A DNA stretch of 64,000 nt, taken from the NCBI RefSeq assembly GCF_958295425.1, contig NC_081154.1, forward strand, positions 3,073,139 to 3,137,138. The letters are read 5' to 3'. The stretch is from Solea solea (Eukaryota > Chordata > Actinopteri > Pleuronectiformes > Soleidae). The notes under the pieces were generated by a model. It saw only the letters and a program-made list of their open reading frames with translations, had not been told where the DNA came from and searched no databases. The position numbers and the translations under genes were made by a program. Position 1 is the first letter of the stretch. Each line of letters opens with the position of its first letter. This document shows, piece after piece, positions 1 through 12,382 of the stretch.

Positions 1-180
1 ATGTCCAATCCTGTGATCCTGACCAGTGTTTGACCTCTGGTGAGCATTGTATCGGCTCATCCCCGCATAATTATGTTTTGCTTTGGCCTCAGTCACAAGT
101 CCTTGTCCCTCTGTCTGTCTGTCGGTGGCAGGTGGAACACAGCCTGCCACTCCTGCTGTCTAAATGAGGCACCACTCTCC

Positions 181-247
181 TCTCTCTCTCTCTCTCTCTC
201 CCTCCCTCTCTCTCTCTCCCTCCCTCTCTCTCTCTCTCTCTCTCTCT
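181..247. repeat. (CT)n microsatellite
   Basis: Imperfect CT repeats with CCCT interruptions. ORFs over it encode only SLSL or REREG low-complexity peptides and are artefacts. Confidence 0.95.
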
Positions 248-911
248 GTTTAATGGGGCACAGGCCTGGGGCGCTGAAACAGCCCCCTCCAGAGAGACAC
301 ACACTGATCACACATTACAGACACTCCTGGATGCCCTTGCACATGGCGCGACACACACACACACGCTCGCCTCCACAGAGTGGCAGAGAGCAGGGGAAAC
401 CGCAGCCCCCCCCCCCCCCCCCCAAATTACGCCTCAGTCCGTGAGATGATGTATCTGGTTGGTGATTAGTTAGGCGAGGTGGGACGCTCACTGCTTATCC
501 CCTTTAATGGGCCATAATTTGGAAGATAACTGTATTGTCCTATCTCTCTTGACATTTAAATCTAATCAGACCCTGCTGGTTTTACCACTGCTGAAGGGCT
601 GCTGTAGTGAAAAGACATTGGCCCATCGTGTGGCGTTCATTCATACAAGCGGAGGCCAAGCACGCACGGACCACATGCTCCACTGTTATTTTGCTTTTAT
701 TAATTGTATTCATCAACCGACAATCGCCGAAATGTGTGTCGCATATCGCGGATACTCGCGCGTCCGGCTGCTGTAGTGTCCCACTTCACCATCGTACAAC
801 TCTGGACGCACATCTGGTTCCAGCGGCTCATGTTGTACAACCCGCAGCTTCAGTTCTGTCACGTATTATTTAAGCCAGGGACAGAAAACCAGGCTCCAGT
901 CATGCATCGTC

Positions 912-1000
912 CCCGTTAGCTCATCTGGTTAGGAGTTGTAAGGAGTCCTGGGTTCGCAACCCAGCCGTGACCGAAAGGCACATAAAACATAAAACAGTGC
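912..1000 (+). mobile_element. tRNA-derived SINE head
   Basis: A-box-like TTAGCTCATCTGGTTAG at 916-932 and B-box-like GGGTTCGCAACCC at 950-962 are arranged as in a tRNA, but the anticodon arm is too short for a functional tRNA. Read as an old SINE promoter region. The 3' limit is unclear. Confidence 0.55.
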
Positions 1001-1009
1001 ATTTACATG

Positions 1010-1190
1010 TGACCTTTACTATTTAAAAAAAGGTCTGAAGGGACCCAAACCTAAATCCTGTACCTAACACTAAAACCAAATCTTAATCCTCACAAAGCCA
1101 AAGTGGTGAGGACCAAACAAAATGACCTCACAAGGTCAAAATGTCCTTTTTTGTGCTGACAGCGTAGCACACACACACACATAAGCCACG
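1010..1190 (-). repeat. GTCCCCAC/GAGGAC-type dispersed repeat with CA tract
   Basis: Carries GGACCCAAACCTAAATCC, CCTAACACTAAAACC and GTGAGGACCAAACAAAATG, ending at a CA tract at about 1170-1182. Similar low-complexity TAACCCTAACC-like sequence recurs near 5.5, 39.1 and 50.9 kb. Confidence 0.5.
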
Positions 1191-1409
1191 AGGGAGCCAC
1201 TTCAAGTCCTCGTCTCCATTCCCTATTACCACAGATGAGATGCTCAGTTTGATTAACACTTCTCTTTCATCCTCTTCATTAGCAGAGGCAAAGCCACTGT
1301 AGCTGCCGCTGCCCATGAAGAGAGGGCATGAATTACAATCCACTTATTCCATACAATGGTGCTTAATGGTGGGGAGTAATGGGAAAAGGGTGTTTCTAAT
1401 TGTTTCTCT

Positions 1410-1690
1410 GGACGGCAGAGAGCGCGCTGCCGCCGCCGCCGCTGCCGCCGCAGCTGTTTCCGAGCGGCGAACCGACCCCGCCGCTCGCAGAACCCTGAAC
1501 AAAGGCCCGCGCCGGCATCAGAGGGTCCACGCGACTCCATTCGATAGAGCTCGCGAGCAATAAATGCGAGTAGAGGAGCCAATTTCCTCTGGCAAAGCAT
1601 CCTGCTGAGTGGAGTAGCTGGGTCCCAGTCAATGAGAACCACCTGGTGCTGAAGGAAGTGATTAGGGTTGGCACCACAGTGAGCGAAGAG
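1410..1690. promoter_or_regulatory. CpG-rich block with adjoining unique sequence; candidate promoter, first exon or enhancer
   Basis: About 1415-1560 is dense in CpG (GCCGCC repeats, GAGCGCGC, CCCGCGCCGG, GCTCGCGAGC) in an otherwise CpG-poor window. It runs into a non-repetitive stretch to about 1675 containing CCACCTGGTG. ACAGTGAGC at 1677-1685 could act as a donor. It could be the promoter and non-coding first exon of a distant gene or of rara, or an isolated CpG island. No transcript evidence is available. Confidence 0.35.
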
Positions 1691-1744
1691 CTGTTATGTT
1701 AAGGAGGAGTGAGGGAGGGGAGGGGGGGGGGGGGGGGGGCGCTC

Positions 1745-3120
1745 ACCCCGAGTTTGGTTTCGTTGGAGAAATATTGACATTAGGCTTCAGTCGGAGCGAG
1801 ATCTGAGGCTCGCTGTTGTTCTGTTGCTGCTCAATTACAGGGACTTGGTTTGTGTTTTGGTTTGCGACGCTGGTGCCGCTCGTTGCGTTGGTCAGAGCGT
1901 GGGACTTACCACAACAGTGACACAGAAGACACACACACACACACACACACGATAACCTAGAAGTCAAAAGACTTCTAAAAGAGTGGCTATTTATTGCAAC
2001 CGCAGCATTTTGTGTGTAAATACAGTGAGAATGGTGATGGCACTGGCACGGTGGCGTGATTGGATTTGCAGCTGGGATTCACTGCGCTTGTATGTCATTG
2101 TGACATTAAATAAAAACAGCCATTATGACAGTCGTAAGGAATGTGCTCGTCTGGCCAAATCATCCCAAACACATGAAGCAGTTTTTTATTTGGGACTATT
2201 CTGGGTGGTGCTTCTTCCACAGAATATCTTGTTGGTTCCAACTACCGTCACTATAAAAACATCTGTGATCAAAACAATGAGGATGTTTTACACAAAAGAG
2301 CGTTTCATTAATCATAAAAAATCATTTTCACAGATTTGCACAACTCTTCCCACCAAAGTAGTTCATGACTACGACAAAGTCGACAAGCAGACAGATGATG
2401 GTTGTAAAAGACAGTTTATGTATTCATTTTTACTATTTGCCTGTATTTTATCGCCCCAAATAAATTCAGCTACCGGAGTTTATGTAAAAGTCATCGAACG
2501 CTTGTGTTTCTTGCCCCCGTCTCATTTCCTCGTGTGGTTCTCGTCCCAGATCTTAACAATTAACTTGGTGTGAACAATTTAGTCATTATCCACAGAAATG
2601 GCAGCCAAAGCAATAAACACAAGACCCCAGATGTAATAAAGTATCCTTTAAAAAGAATAATAAATGATTGAACAACCCCCCAGAGATCAGTCTGCCGAGC
2701 CATTGCACCTTTTCTATGTGAGAACTCGTTCACTTTGATGTTTATTTAAATTGTTTGACCTTTTTTTTTTTTTTTTTTGTCGGACCTGTTCTCTGCTACG
2801 AACACTGATCACAAAGCGCTCGTCCTCTTGTCTTGTGGTGTAAAGGCGCCCGGTATGACGTCGTAGAGCAGTGTTGTGCAGTGACCGTGTACGAGGTCGC
2901 GTTGGCTCGTGACATGTGATGAGGAAAGTACGTACGGTACCACAGTGGATTGTGTACCGTTATCCAACCCCGCACTGCTCCTGACGGCGGCGTGTGAGTG
3001 GGTATGAAAGCTACCGTAGGTACGTACCTCCATAACTGATCTCTACTCCCAGCTGTTTGTTGGCTTTGCAACTTTCCCTCAATCAACCAAATACCAAGAA
3101 TGGTGGACATTGTTGCTCTT
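1745..3120. other. Non-coding stretch, no gene seen
   Basis: A (G)18 run ends just before it at 1739. A CA tract lies at about 1930-1950 and an 18-T run at 2761-2778. The longest open frame (1983-2573, + strand) gives a peptide with no recognisable domain. 2815-3030 holds GTACGTACGGTACC-like sequence perhaps related to the MITEs at 43 and 48 kb. Otherwise unique. Confidence 0.6.
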
Positions 3121-3129
3121 TGTTTACGG

Positions 3130-3591
3130 CACATGTGTCAAACTGGTGGCCCAGGGGCCACATGTGGCCCTCCAATCGATTACATGCGGCCCGGCCACCA
3201 CTGTGCAAGGTGATGGAATAGAGACAGAATATAAGTCTTAATGTATTTGCCAGCAATATTTTTATAATAGTAATAAGACATTGGGTTGTAATCATTTCTT
3301 TATTAAATGTATTACACTCAACATGAAATTACATATTAAGCTGTTTTAATCACAATTATCCTCGTCATTATTTGATCCATTTTCAATTCAATATGTTTTT
3401 ATTGTGAATCATTTTATATCAAAACAAGCACTTTTACTTTGCAATTCTGTGTAATATCATAATGAATATCTTATATTGCCCACTGGCTACTAAATAGTTG
3501 TTTTTTCCACTTTTTTTTCCTCTATGTCGGCCCCCGCTTGACCAGACTAGATTCTCATTGGCCCCCAGGTCATTTGAGTTTGACACCCCTG
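3130..3591. mobile_element. Non-autonomous hAT-like transposon with 8-bp target duplication
   Basis: The left end reads CACATGTGTCAAACTGGTGG. The inverted right end reads CAGGGGTGTCAAACTCAAAT, the terminal type common to fish and mammalian hAT-family elements. It is flanked by the perfect 8-bp direct repeat GTTTACGG at 3122-3129 and 3592-3599, the hAT target-duplication length. The element is 462 bp, AT-rich inside, with no transposase frame. Confidence 0.85.
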
Positions 3592-5050
3592 GTTTACGGG
3601 GTCACGTTCCTCTTTGGAGAAATCGATGCTACAGTGTAAAGCGTTATTGGCATCGATATTACGTAGGTTGCTACTGTACCATTTGTTGTAAACGAGGCGA
3701 AAGGTCACTCCGGTTTTGTCTGTTATTTGTTGGTCTGTCAAATTCAAAGTCCATCTTCATTGGTCATTACCTGTTTCCTGTCGTAGTCCTTTATTATTTA
3801 CTTACGTGGTCTTCTGCTCTGCCTCTGCTTTGTGTCCTTGTTGTCCCTCGCTCTCGTCTGTTTCTCTTCCAATCTCAGTTCATCTCTTTGTAAGTCTGTA
3901 TCTTGGCATTTAGGCCTCTAATTGAGCTGGCATGGTTTGAATACTTCATAAAGCAGGAACAGCAGAGAATCCCGTCATTGTTTTCTGTGTCCTGCGACCA
4001 GAGAAAATGGGCAGGGCTGCACTCTCACTCTCTTTCTGTGTGTGTGTGTGTGTCTGTGTGTGTGTGTGTGTGTTTGAGATTAGCCTTAATTCAACATTTT
4101 GTGGCAACTAAAGGACATTTTTAAATGCATAGTCCGTGTGTTTGACACGATCGCTGGATCAGAGGATTAAACCGATTAAATCTTTAATTATTGTTTAATT
4201 GTTAAAGTAAATTAAACATTAAACCCTCTTTGGTGCCACTGAACATTTGCTGGTTTCCATTATTAACAAGGTGTCTGAGGGGTTTTCCTACTGTCGTGCA
4301 AACAAGAAGACACTTTTCACAGGAAAATGGGTTTTTGATACGAATCATCAACCGTTCAAACACAGACGCATCGTCTCCAGAAAGTATTTCTATGGAACAA
4401 TTCAAATTACCATTTGGATTTAAAAGGAAACAATCCTTCAAAATAATATCTTAAACCTCACATTGGGACCTTTTTTATGTCTTTGTTTATACCATGTTGT
4501 GCAGTACTATTTCCCCGCCGCACATAGTAATTAATATCTCTGTATAGCATCCTTTTTATGGGAAAGTTGCTCCCAGCGTGCAACTCTAAATGTATTACCC
4601 TCCACTGTCACGGCATTGTTTATTTCTTTCCTCCCGTTCCTGAAAAGTGAAATGAAGCTGCTCTTTTTTCTTTAAAAAAACACATACACATACACAAATA
4701 CATAATATTAAGAACAAACCCGTGGTCAGCTGCAGTGCTGCTGGGATACAGATCATTAAAGGGGAGTTTGTGGTGTGGTCTCCCCCTCTTTTTTTTTGAT
4801 GCAGCACACAGTTGTAGCCTAATCTTTGCTGTTCAGTCTCTGTCTGCAAGTATGTGGGAGAGAAAGTAAGTAAGAGAGAGAGGGAGAGAGGGAGGGAGAG
4901 AGGAGTTGCTGTACCTGAGAATCCCAATCTTTCATTAAGTTTGGAGAGAGGGAGAAGACAGGAGGAGGAAACTGAAAAGAAGTGCTCTGAGTTCTCCACT
5001 TGCAGACAGAAAGAAGAGCCACTGCAGGATGTCCTGCAGGCAGTTAATGT

Positions 5051-5052
<2 letters not shown>

Positions 5053-5093
<41 letters not shown>

Positions 5094-5201
5094 AGGGAGG
5101 GAGAGAGAGCTGATGAAAAAAGCAGTGGCAGCACACATCAGCTCATACAGTAAGATATAGAGAGCCCACATGCATACACACACACACACACACACACACA
5201 C
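5053..5201. repeat. Two (CA)n microsatellites
   Basis: CA tracts at 5053-5090 and about 5175-5201 separated by a purine-rich stretch. ORFs across them are repeat artefacts. Confidence 0.95.
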
Positions 5202-5493
5202 TTGTACAGCACTGTGTGTGTGTGTGGGTACATGTCTTTGTTCTGTCTGCCTGTCTTCTTGGCACGTAAATCATAATGGATCTCATTATCCAGCTGGGTC
5301 TGCTTGGTGGGGCCTGTCTGGCGGGAGATGATAGCTGGATGGCTGAAGGGTTAGACACACACACACACACACAGCATGCATGTTATTTAGCTTGCATTTC
5401 TGCTCTGTCGTTATATCTCATTGCTATTCATATAATATCATATTATATCAGCAGGCCAGACAACTACACACACACACCCACGTTCTTGTGCAG

Positions 5494-5640
5494 TATTCTC
5501 ACTGAGGACACTCATTCCCTAGCTCCTAACCATGACCCTTAACCTCAACCCTGACACCCTAAACCTGGAAAAGCATCTTAAAGTCGTGAGGCTCAGGCAA
5601 AAATGTCCTCACAAAGATATTTTTTGACTTCCATCTATTT
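5494..5640 (+). repeat. GAGGAC-type dispersed repeat
   Basis: CTGAGGACACTCATTCCC, CCTAACCATGACCCTTAACC, AAAATGTCCTCACAAAGAT. Downstream of a CA tract, like its relatives. Confidence 0.5.
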
Positions 5641-7384
5641 GGACGCGCACATGAACACGTGCTCGTCTGCAGCCCGTCCAGACACAATGGACATTAGCGG
5701 CTCAGCTTGCCGTCAGACAGAAGGAGAGGTGATGCAGAGGGAGGAAGGATGAAAAATGAAACTTATTGCTCTCTCTGTTTCTTTCCATCCAGTCTGTCAC
5801 CTGTTTGGAGCGCAGCGGCAGATGTTGGGGTTAGTCCCTCGAGGTGAGCGGTGCTCGTGCTGCCGTCTTTTATTCTTCTTATCGCAGCGCAGTCTCCCAA
5901 ACGGGACACAAGTGAGTCGTGAATCACGCATGCAGGCCATGCAGAACACGCTTCGCGTTGTGAGTTTGTTTGTGAGTGTAGAGAATAAAAAAAAAAAACA
6001 CACACACACACACACAAACACACGGCATCTCAGTAAATCACGTTTTGTGAGTCTTGTGCACAAACACATAGCACGAATGCTTGCAGGCGTTTGGTATCCG
6101 AGCAGCGCTGGCTCTTATGCTGTGAATACAGGCGGAGCAGTTGGTTGCTCGTAACACGGTTAGGGCCTACACCATTTGTCTGGACATGACCATTACCCAA
6201 GCCAATTACTGACTGGTGTACAGGCGACTAGCCAACAGCCTAATGTTTTCCCGTCATGCCTGCCCCCCCCCCCCCCTTATAAATACACACACACACACAC
6301 ACACATAAGCAGGGGGGGGAAATAGACAGAGCGGAAGGATGGAGGGCCTGGGGCAAATCCTCCACCCCACCCCGACTGACTGACTGACTGATACAGCTAA
6401 TAAACTTTTATTTAAGATAATGTTTTTCTGCTTTCTCTACCCTCCATCCCCCCCCTCCTTCCTTCCCTCTCCTTCCTCCTCCCTTACCCTTCTCTCATTA
6501 CTCTCCATTTTTACGCCATTTATTTCCACTGTCACCCTCCCTCCCTCCCTCCGTCTCTCTCTCTCTCTCTCTGTTTTTCTGTCTGTGCACCAGAAACGGG
6601 ACTCATCCAAGCAATCGATGCAGGCGGTCCACCAGCTGAAAGCCCAGTCAGCCGAACAGCACAGCACTCAATCAGTCTGACCAGCAGCGCAAACCAACAG
6701 AGGTAGACACATGCCGCATATAGTTCAGCACTGGATCTCAGAAATGAACTCCTTTCATTAACCGTATGCACAAATGCGCAGCAGCAGTGAAAGTGACGTG
6801 AATGAGTTTCACACATGAAAACAAAGTCAAATTCATGTTTAAAACGGCACTGGAGCGCCTTGGGCTCGCGTCTCCTCGCCACAGTCAACATGTCTATCTT
6901 TGAATATTCTAGGTGCCGTGCTAATTAAACTTCCAGACAAAGCAACTGCTGTGTTTCTCCTCTGTTTATGGCAGCTGAATGGGCTTTGTCTGAGACCACA
7001 GTGAGTACGCGTGTGGTTTTCCCTTCGCTGGTTGCCGTGTCAGTATGTGTTGACAGTGGTCACGCGCTGTGCTACCACACCGCGCGGCTTTTTTTCCACT
7101 GGTTTACTCGTAGTGTGTGTTCACAGGAGATGCGGTGTGTGTGTGTTTCTGTTATTGTCGTAAAACATGTAAAAAAGGGTTTTAATTGAGCTAGCATTGT
7201 AGCAAAAGCTCTGTGGACTATTTGCGACGTTAGAAAATGCTGCCAAGCACGACGCTAATCGGTGTCTTGCTAATCTTGCACCAATAATCCCTTAAAATCA
7301 GGAACATTTAGGAAGGAAAATAACTTAATTGTCATATACAACCCCAATTTCGTGGTCAGATGGAGGCCTGCCACAAGAGACCTG

Positions 7385-7475
7385 ACCACATTTGACACAG
7401 AGATCATGCAAACTCCAACACAGACCAGGAATCGAAACCCAGTGCTAACGACTGCTAACCACTATGCCACACCAG
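7385..7475 (-). mobile_element. tRNA-headed fish dispersed repeat, minus strand
   Basis: The minus strand reads TGGCATAGTGGTTAGCAG, then GGGTTTCGATTCCTGG, then GTTGGAGTTTGCATGATCTC, the order of a repeat abundant in teleosts (A-box, B-box, then GAGTTTGCATGTTCTCC). Short and internally deleted. Confidence 0.65.
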
Positions 7476-8444
7476 GTTTGGCTTTGGCTCCCAAGACCTG
7501 GGTGAATTCTTTCTGCATCTGCTTTTTTTTTGGTAGCAATGCAAATTTTGGCATAAACAGAAAGACGCACATTCATCTTCCAGCCATTAGCTTAGCCATT
7601 AGCTAATTAATACATTTTTTGGTCTAACATCTTATTGATAATAACTTGTTTCCTGAGACTTGAGTGTTATAAAATGTGTATCTATCTATGAAGACAATCC
7701 TACATATCTGAGGTTAAAATAGGGTTGTCAGGTGGCGTGGTCAGTCAGTCAGGGAATGCCTCTGCTTGTGTTCTCCCAGCTGAAGCACAGCAGAGATACT
7801 GTATGTTTGTTTTGTGAGTGATAACGTAGTTGTTCCAAACACTGTCTATCTCACACTCCCGCCGAGAACCCGAGGTTTAGATATGTCGTGTTTCGTCTGT
7901 CGAGCGCACAGCAGCCTGAAGTAGAAGTGCCTCTTTTCCCTCGTTTACCCACTGACCTACAGGTGAACACTCATCCCCATCACCGCGTACACTCCAGTTC
8001 TCTCTCCCACTCTCCCCTTCTCTGAACTGCTTTTGATGTCGAATGTGAGAACAGAGAAGATCCGAATCCCCTCTGGCTGAAAAGCGAGAGAATTCTCCCT
8101 GTTGTGAAGCAACGTGTGTTTTTATAAGTAGTTTTTCTGTATCTCCACTCTGTGCCTGCACCCTGCATGTTCAGCTGAGCTGGATTTCTTTGAAGTCACC
8201 CCTAAGGGTGGATATTGATAGAAAATCTTTGATATGGTATTGATATCTTGACTGCTCCCAACTTTTGAAGGATACTTTTTTTTTTTATACCAATATAAAA
8301 TAAATAAAAATATGGTAACATTTTTACTTTTTGTCCAGCCTGGTCATCAAAAAACTTTCTGCTTTTACTTTTATTCTGGGCATTCTCACATTTTTGATTA
8401 AATTCATCACTTTAGATGTTCTCGACAGTAAATCCAACTGCCGA

Positions 8445-8655
8445 AGGGTGTAGTCCAGCTACAAAAGAAAAGAATTAGTGATAGTGAATTTGTCCTCTGC
8501 ATTTAACCCAGTAGTGAACACTCACAAGCCGGGCACAGGAGCAGTGGGCAGCATTTATCTGCACCAGGGGATTAATGGGGAATTGGGTGTCTTTCTCAGG
8601 GGCACCACAAACCTTGGCCCATTCCGGGATTAAACCAGTGAGCTTCTAGTTATAA
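8445..8655 (+). mobile_element. Degraded fish dispersed repeat
   Basis: TCCTCTGCATTTAACCCAGT, GAGCAGTGGGCAGCATTTAT and TTCTCAGGGGCACCACAAAC resemble a widespread teleost repeat. No coding content. Confidence 0.5.
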
Positions 8656-8799
8656 ACCCAATTCCTTTTCCTCTTTTCCTCTTGGCCATGTTCTATAGCC
8701 CGACTGAACTGTGCTAGGAAAGTTGAGCTACAACTTTCTCTTTTCCTTTTGGAGAAAGACCTCAGTCTCTGGTCATAACTTCTGCAGGCTTCCAGGCCT

Positions 8800-9155
8800 C
8801 GGTATGTTTGGGGCACGAACTGACTTTCCGCCCCACCAGTAGGTGGAGTATTAAGCTCCGCTCGCCAAGCAGAAAAACTATTTAGACAACAGAAGAAGTA
8901 GTCGTCAAGGATAGTCATCCAAGCCTCGACTTGGTGACCCTCGAACCAGCTGACACCCTGAATCCCTTGCCCGACAAGGCCTATAAGCTGTGAGCCACTC
9001 AAACCAGACGTGACCGAGGGAGCTGTAGCATCGTTCTCTTCTTTCTTTGGTAGGAATGCGTCCTATTCCCTGCGTCCAGACTTGTACCTCCACCCGATGT
9101 TGAAGTGGGATACTACAGGACCCTGACACATGAGTATACCAGGGTCCTCGATTTG
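8800..9155 (+). mobile_element. Dispersed MITE-like element, copy A
   Basis: Shares long blocks with copies at 23.3 and 36.0 kb: AAGCTCCGCTCGCCAAGCAG, AAACCAGACGTGACCGAGGG, TAGGAATGCGTCCTATTCCC, and a right end GAGTATACCAGGG. The left end is approximate. Confidence 0.7.
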
Positions 9156-9494
9156 TGACGTCCAGGGCCATTAGATCCTCACCATACACTGATGATATGA
9201 ACTCCTTAGGTACCAAAATTTGACAAAATTCGACATCAAGCTAAGTTGATAGTACAGAAGTATTGCAGTTCAACACACACTCATAGCCACACCTCATCAG
9301 CACCCCATACAAGTGAGATTCTCCCGTGTGCAGATATGGTCTTATGTGCTTGGACTGTTGGAGCTGTGCTACAGTAACGCGAGACAGACAGTCTTAGTGT
9401 TTTTTAATAAGACAAGCGATAACAATAAATCCTACAGGCTAATCACCCACTCGCCACTCTTCTTCTCTTCCAACTCCCCCCCCCCCAAAACCAA

Positions 9495-9620
9495 TGCAGC
9501 AATGTAGCATTAGCCTGCCACCGCCGCTGCTGCCGCCTTCAATTACTCTATTCATCATGCGTCTTATCTGGCCGCCGGTTTGATTGAGTGTGCAGTGGGA
9601 GGCATCGCAATCCCCACATT
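9495..9620. promoter_or_regulatory. Candidate conserved non-coding element
   Basis: Non-repetitive stretch between microsatellite-rich flanks, with TTCAATTACTC, a GATA-type CTTATCT, GCCGCC runs and TTTGATTGAG. The balanced composition and homeobox/GATA-like motifs are typical of vertebrate developmental enhancers. Conservation was not tested. Confidence 0.3.
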
Positions 9621-10014
9621 CTCTACACGAGTGTGTGCATGTGTGTTGGTAGTGCTGACAGGAATGGGAAAACTGCATTGAGGGATGGGGGGAGGTGAGG
9701 TGTGTCTGGGATGTGTTGGGATGTATAGGCGTGCGAGGAGTGGTTGAAATATAGAGAGGGTGAGGGACTGTGTGTGTGTGTGTGTGTGTGTTTGTGCAGG
9801 CCACATCTTCAGGAGTGTATAAATCAAACCAGATGATCGTCCCTGACTCTGATCTGCTCTGTCTCAGCAAGAGCATTTCTCTTTTTCCCCCTCCTACTGC
9901 CCCTGTACTTCCTTCCTTCCCTCCCCCTTCCCTTCTCCTCCTCCTCCACCTCATCCCCCTTTTCTCCTTCTCTGGAACAGATTTGTCTGGGGGCCCTTGT
10001 CCAATCTCCAGCAG

Positions 10015-10215
10015 TGCCGGGTGTTGGGAGACGGGCGACAAATTTTAATAAGCAACCGGGTGCTGTAATTCAGCGGCCTGGGAGGGAGATTAGGCTGATT
10101 GATGCCGGGCTTGCCTAATGGTCCAGCCTACGGCTTCTGGCCCAAATTGGTGGTAATGAAAGTTTTGTGCAAATTGAGATGGAGGAAAATAATGCATCCT
10201 CTCATCTTCCCTCAC
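10015..10215. promoter_or_regulatory. Candidate conserved element with PBX-HOX type site
   Basis: Non-repetitive stretch between a CT-rich tract upstream and a (CT)n microsatellite downstream. It contains TGATTGAT at 10096-10103, which matches the bipartite PBX-HOX consensus, plus TAATTCAG and several AAATTG/AATTGG cores. Inferred enhancer only. Confidence 0.35.
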
Positions 10216-11024
10216 ATTCTCTATCTTCATTCCCTCTTTGCACTGCTCTCTCTCTCTCTCTCCCTCTCTCTCTCTCTCGATTTCTTTTTCTGTCACTCGG
10301 TTCATTTTCCTCTCCGCTCTCTCGATCTTTTTGACAAGGTGTGTCTTTCTCCCCCGTCTCCCTTTGTCATGTCCTTCTTCCTCTCCTCCCCTCTTTCTGT
10401 TCTCCGTCTATTTCCCATTCTCCCCTTCAGGTCTCATTCCCTCCGTCGTTCTTCATACCCTCTTGCCTCGTCATCTCCTATTATTTCCTCTCCGTTCTTG
10501 TCTTTTCTTGTTTCACCCAGACACTCCTGAGTCACTTTCTGTCCCCATTTAACACAATCAAGACGGTTATATACGTTTACTCGCACCCTCATTTGCTCTC
10601 TCCTCCTCCCTCTCTGTAGGAAGTGTATGTGTGTATGTGTGGAAATGGCTCAGGAGGCGGAGTTGTCTGAGTCACTTTTGTGTTGTCAGGGTAAATTCTG
10701 TCTCACTTTACCTCCCTCTTTCTTTTCTACTATTCTTCTTTTCCTTCTCTTTCTCTTGTCTGCTTTTTCTACTCGGATCACTTTCATCATGGCTGCCACT
10801 GGCTCCACCTGCTATGCATTATTAGGCTGTGCAGATTTCCAGGAGGTTTTTAAGTGTCTGGCAAACGTATATCAAAGGTTGTATTATTGCAAGCATTTGT
10901 CAGAATGTTTCACTATATTAGAAGTTATACCAAGTGAAGCTGGCATAGCTGGTGGTGAAGATATAGCTGTTTTGCACTGAGGTGTCTCAGGTTTAGTAGG
11001 TAAATGCATTGCTGCAAGCTTACT

Positions 11025-11300
11025 TTGAATAAATAATTCAATTTCAATTCAATTCAATTTAGAGAAACCCAACAATTCACACAATGAGCAAACACTAGGC
11101 ACCAGCTGAGAGAGAAAAAAACTCCCTTTTTAACAAAAGAAGAAATCTCTGACAGAACCAGACTCAAGATGTGCGGCCATCTGCCTAGACAGGTTGGGGT
11201 GAAAGGAAAAATGGGGGACAGATAGGGGGGAGAGAAGAGGGAGATCAGGTAGAGACAGAAGAAAGAGACCAGGAGCAGAAATATACAACAATTCTACATC
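11025..11300 (+). mobile_element. Fish dispersed repeat (AATTCAATT ... AAACTCCCTTTTTAAC family)
   Basis: Starts AATTCAATTTCAATTC, then GAGAAACCCAACAATTCACA, GAGCAAACACTAGGCACC, AAAAACTCCCTTTTTAAC, GCGGCCATCTGCCTAGACAG and GGTTGGGGTGAAAGG, in the order seen in a repeat common across teleost genomes. The purine-rich 3' part grades into unique sequence. Confidence 0.65.
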
Positions 11301-12379
11301 AAGTTATAAGTTAAGTCAGTGATGACATGTTTATAGAACTACGATGTCATTTATATAAGCAGCAGCAGAAATTGTTGATAAAAATTATACTGATATCAAC
11401 TTTTAATTATAGCATAATAATAATGGTGATGATAATAGTAATAATAATAGCCTCGAAACTGGATCTGGATCCTGCAACCTGCAAGATGAGTGTACAGAGA
11501 GAGAGGAAAGGAAGGAAAGAAAAAAAACAAGTTTCTCCCATAGAAACAAACTTTATAAAGATGACTGAAGGGAGAAGATACTGTAACACCAAAACGATAT
11601 CATTGGTCTTTAGTAGAAACTTCTTGCCCGCGGGCACGCAAAGCTTTAATTTCTCTCCCGAAAAATGGAGCGTCCTTACTGAATATCCTACTTTCTTTAT
11701 GGGGAAAAAAAGTGATGCCACTTACTTTTGATAGCAAATTTATAAAGTCAATTTGACAAATAAAAGAAAAGAGCATTGCATTTCACAACACAGAAGAGAT
11801 TTGACTCTTCTTTTTCTTGTCGTAAAAATCTTGTGACACTTATGACACAAACCCTTGGATATAGTCTTGGTGTCACTCGCTGTTAACGCTCTACATCCAA
11901 GTCACCAGCAGTGTAAGATGTTGGCACAGGCTTGTTGGCTGCTTGTTGGCTCACTGACACCGATGAGAAGACGACGTGGTGCCACTGGCTGATAGTTGAT
12001 ATTATTATCGAAGTGACGCGGTTGTGCCATAAAATATTCAGCTTTCCAGCCCAAGGGACGGGCAGTGCTAATCCAGCGGTAACAGGAGACTCCAGCACTG
12101 TGTGTAGCATTTGATATAACACGTGTTATAAAATCCCCTGAGAATGGGTTTGATGGCGTTGCATTCTCATGAGATTTTGGGGGGCCCTCTAGGAATCGAG
12201 CTTATCGCGTGTTATTGGCTCGTCCTGTGTTGTCGCACATTTTCCGCGCGTGTGTGTGTGGGTGTGTACGCCGCGTTAGCCAGCTATCCAGCTCTAATTC
12301 CACAGCAACAGTGGAACTGTCTTCAGGCACTTTTTTAGTCCCATTTTCTTTTAACTCCTACACACATCTCTCTACTCGT

Positions 12380-12382
<3 letters not shown>

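Larger units (their letters stand above)
3600..7380. other. Non-coding stretch with many microsatellites
   Basis: GT at about 4037-4075, CA tracts at 5.05-5.2, 5.35, 6.0 and 6.29 kb, CT near 6.55 kb, poly-C at about 6265. 3.6-4.0 and 6.7-7.3 kb are unique sequence without recognised features. No exon recognised. Confidence 0.6.

Noticed and set aside
912..975. Functional tRNA gene
   Set aside because: A- and B-box-like motifs are present but the anticodon arm is too short and no acceptor stem forms; better read as a SINE head.
1983..2573. 196-codon open frame on the + strand
   Set aside because: No recognisable domain, no homology I can name, biased toward hydrophobic AT-rich codons, no splice or start context; a frame of this length is possible by chance in 64 kb read in six frames.
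9439..10041. 200-codon open frame on the minus strand
   Set aside because: Composed largely of HTHTHT, RRRR and GGG runs from GT and CT/CCT tracts; repeat artefact.
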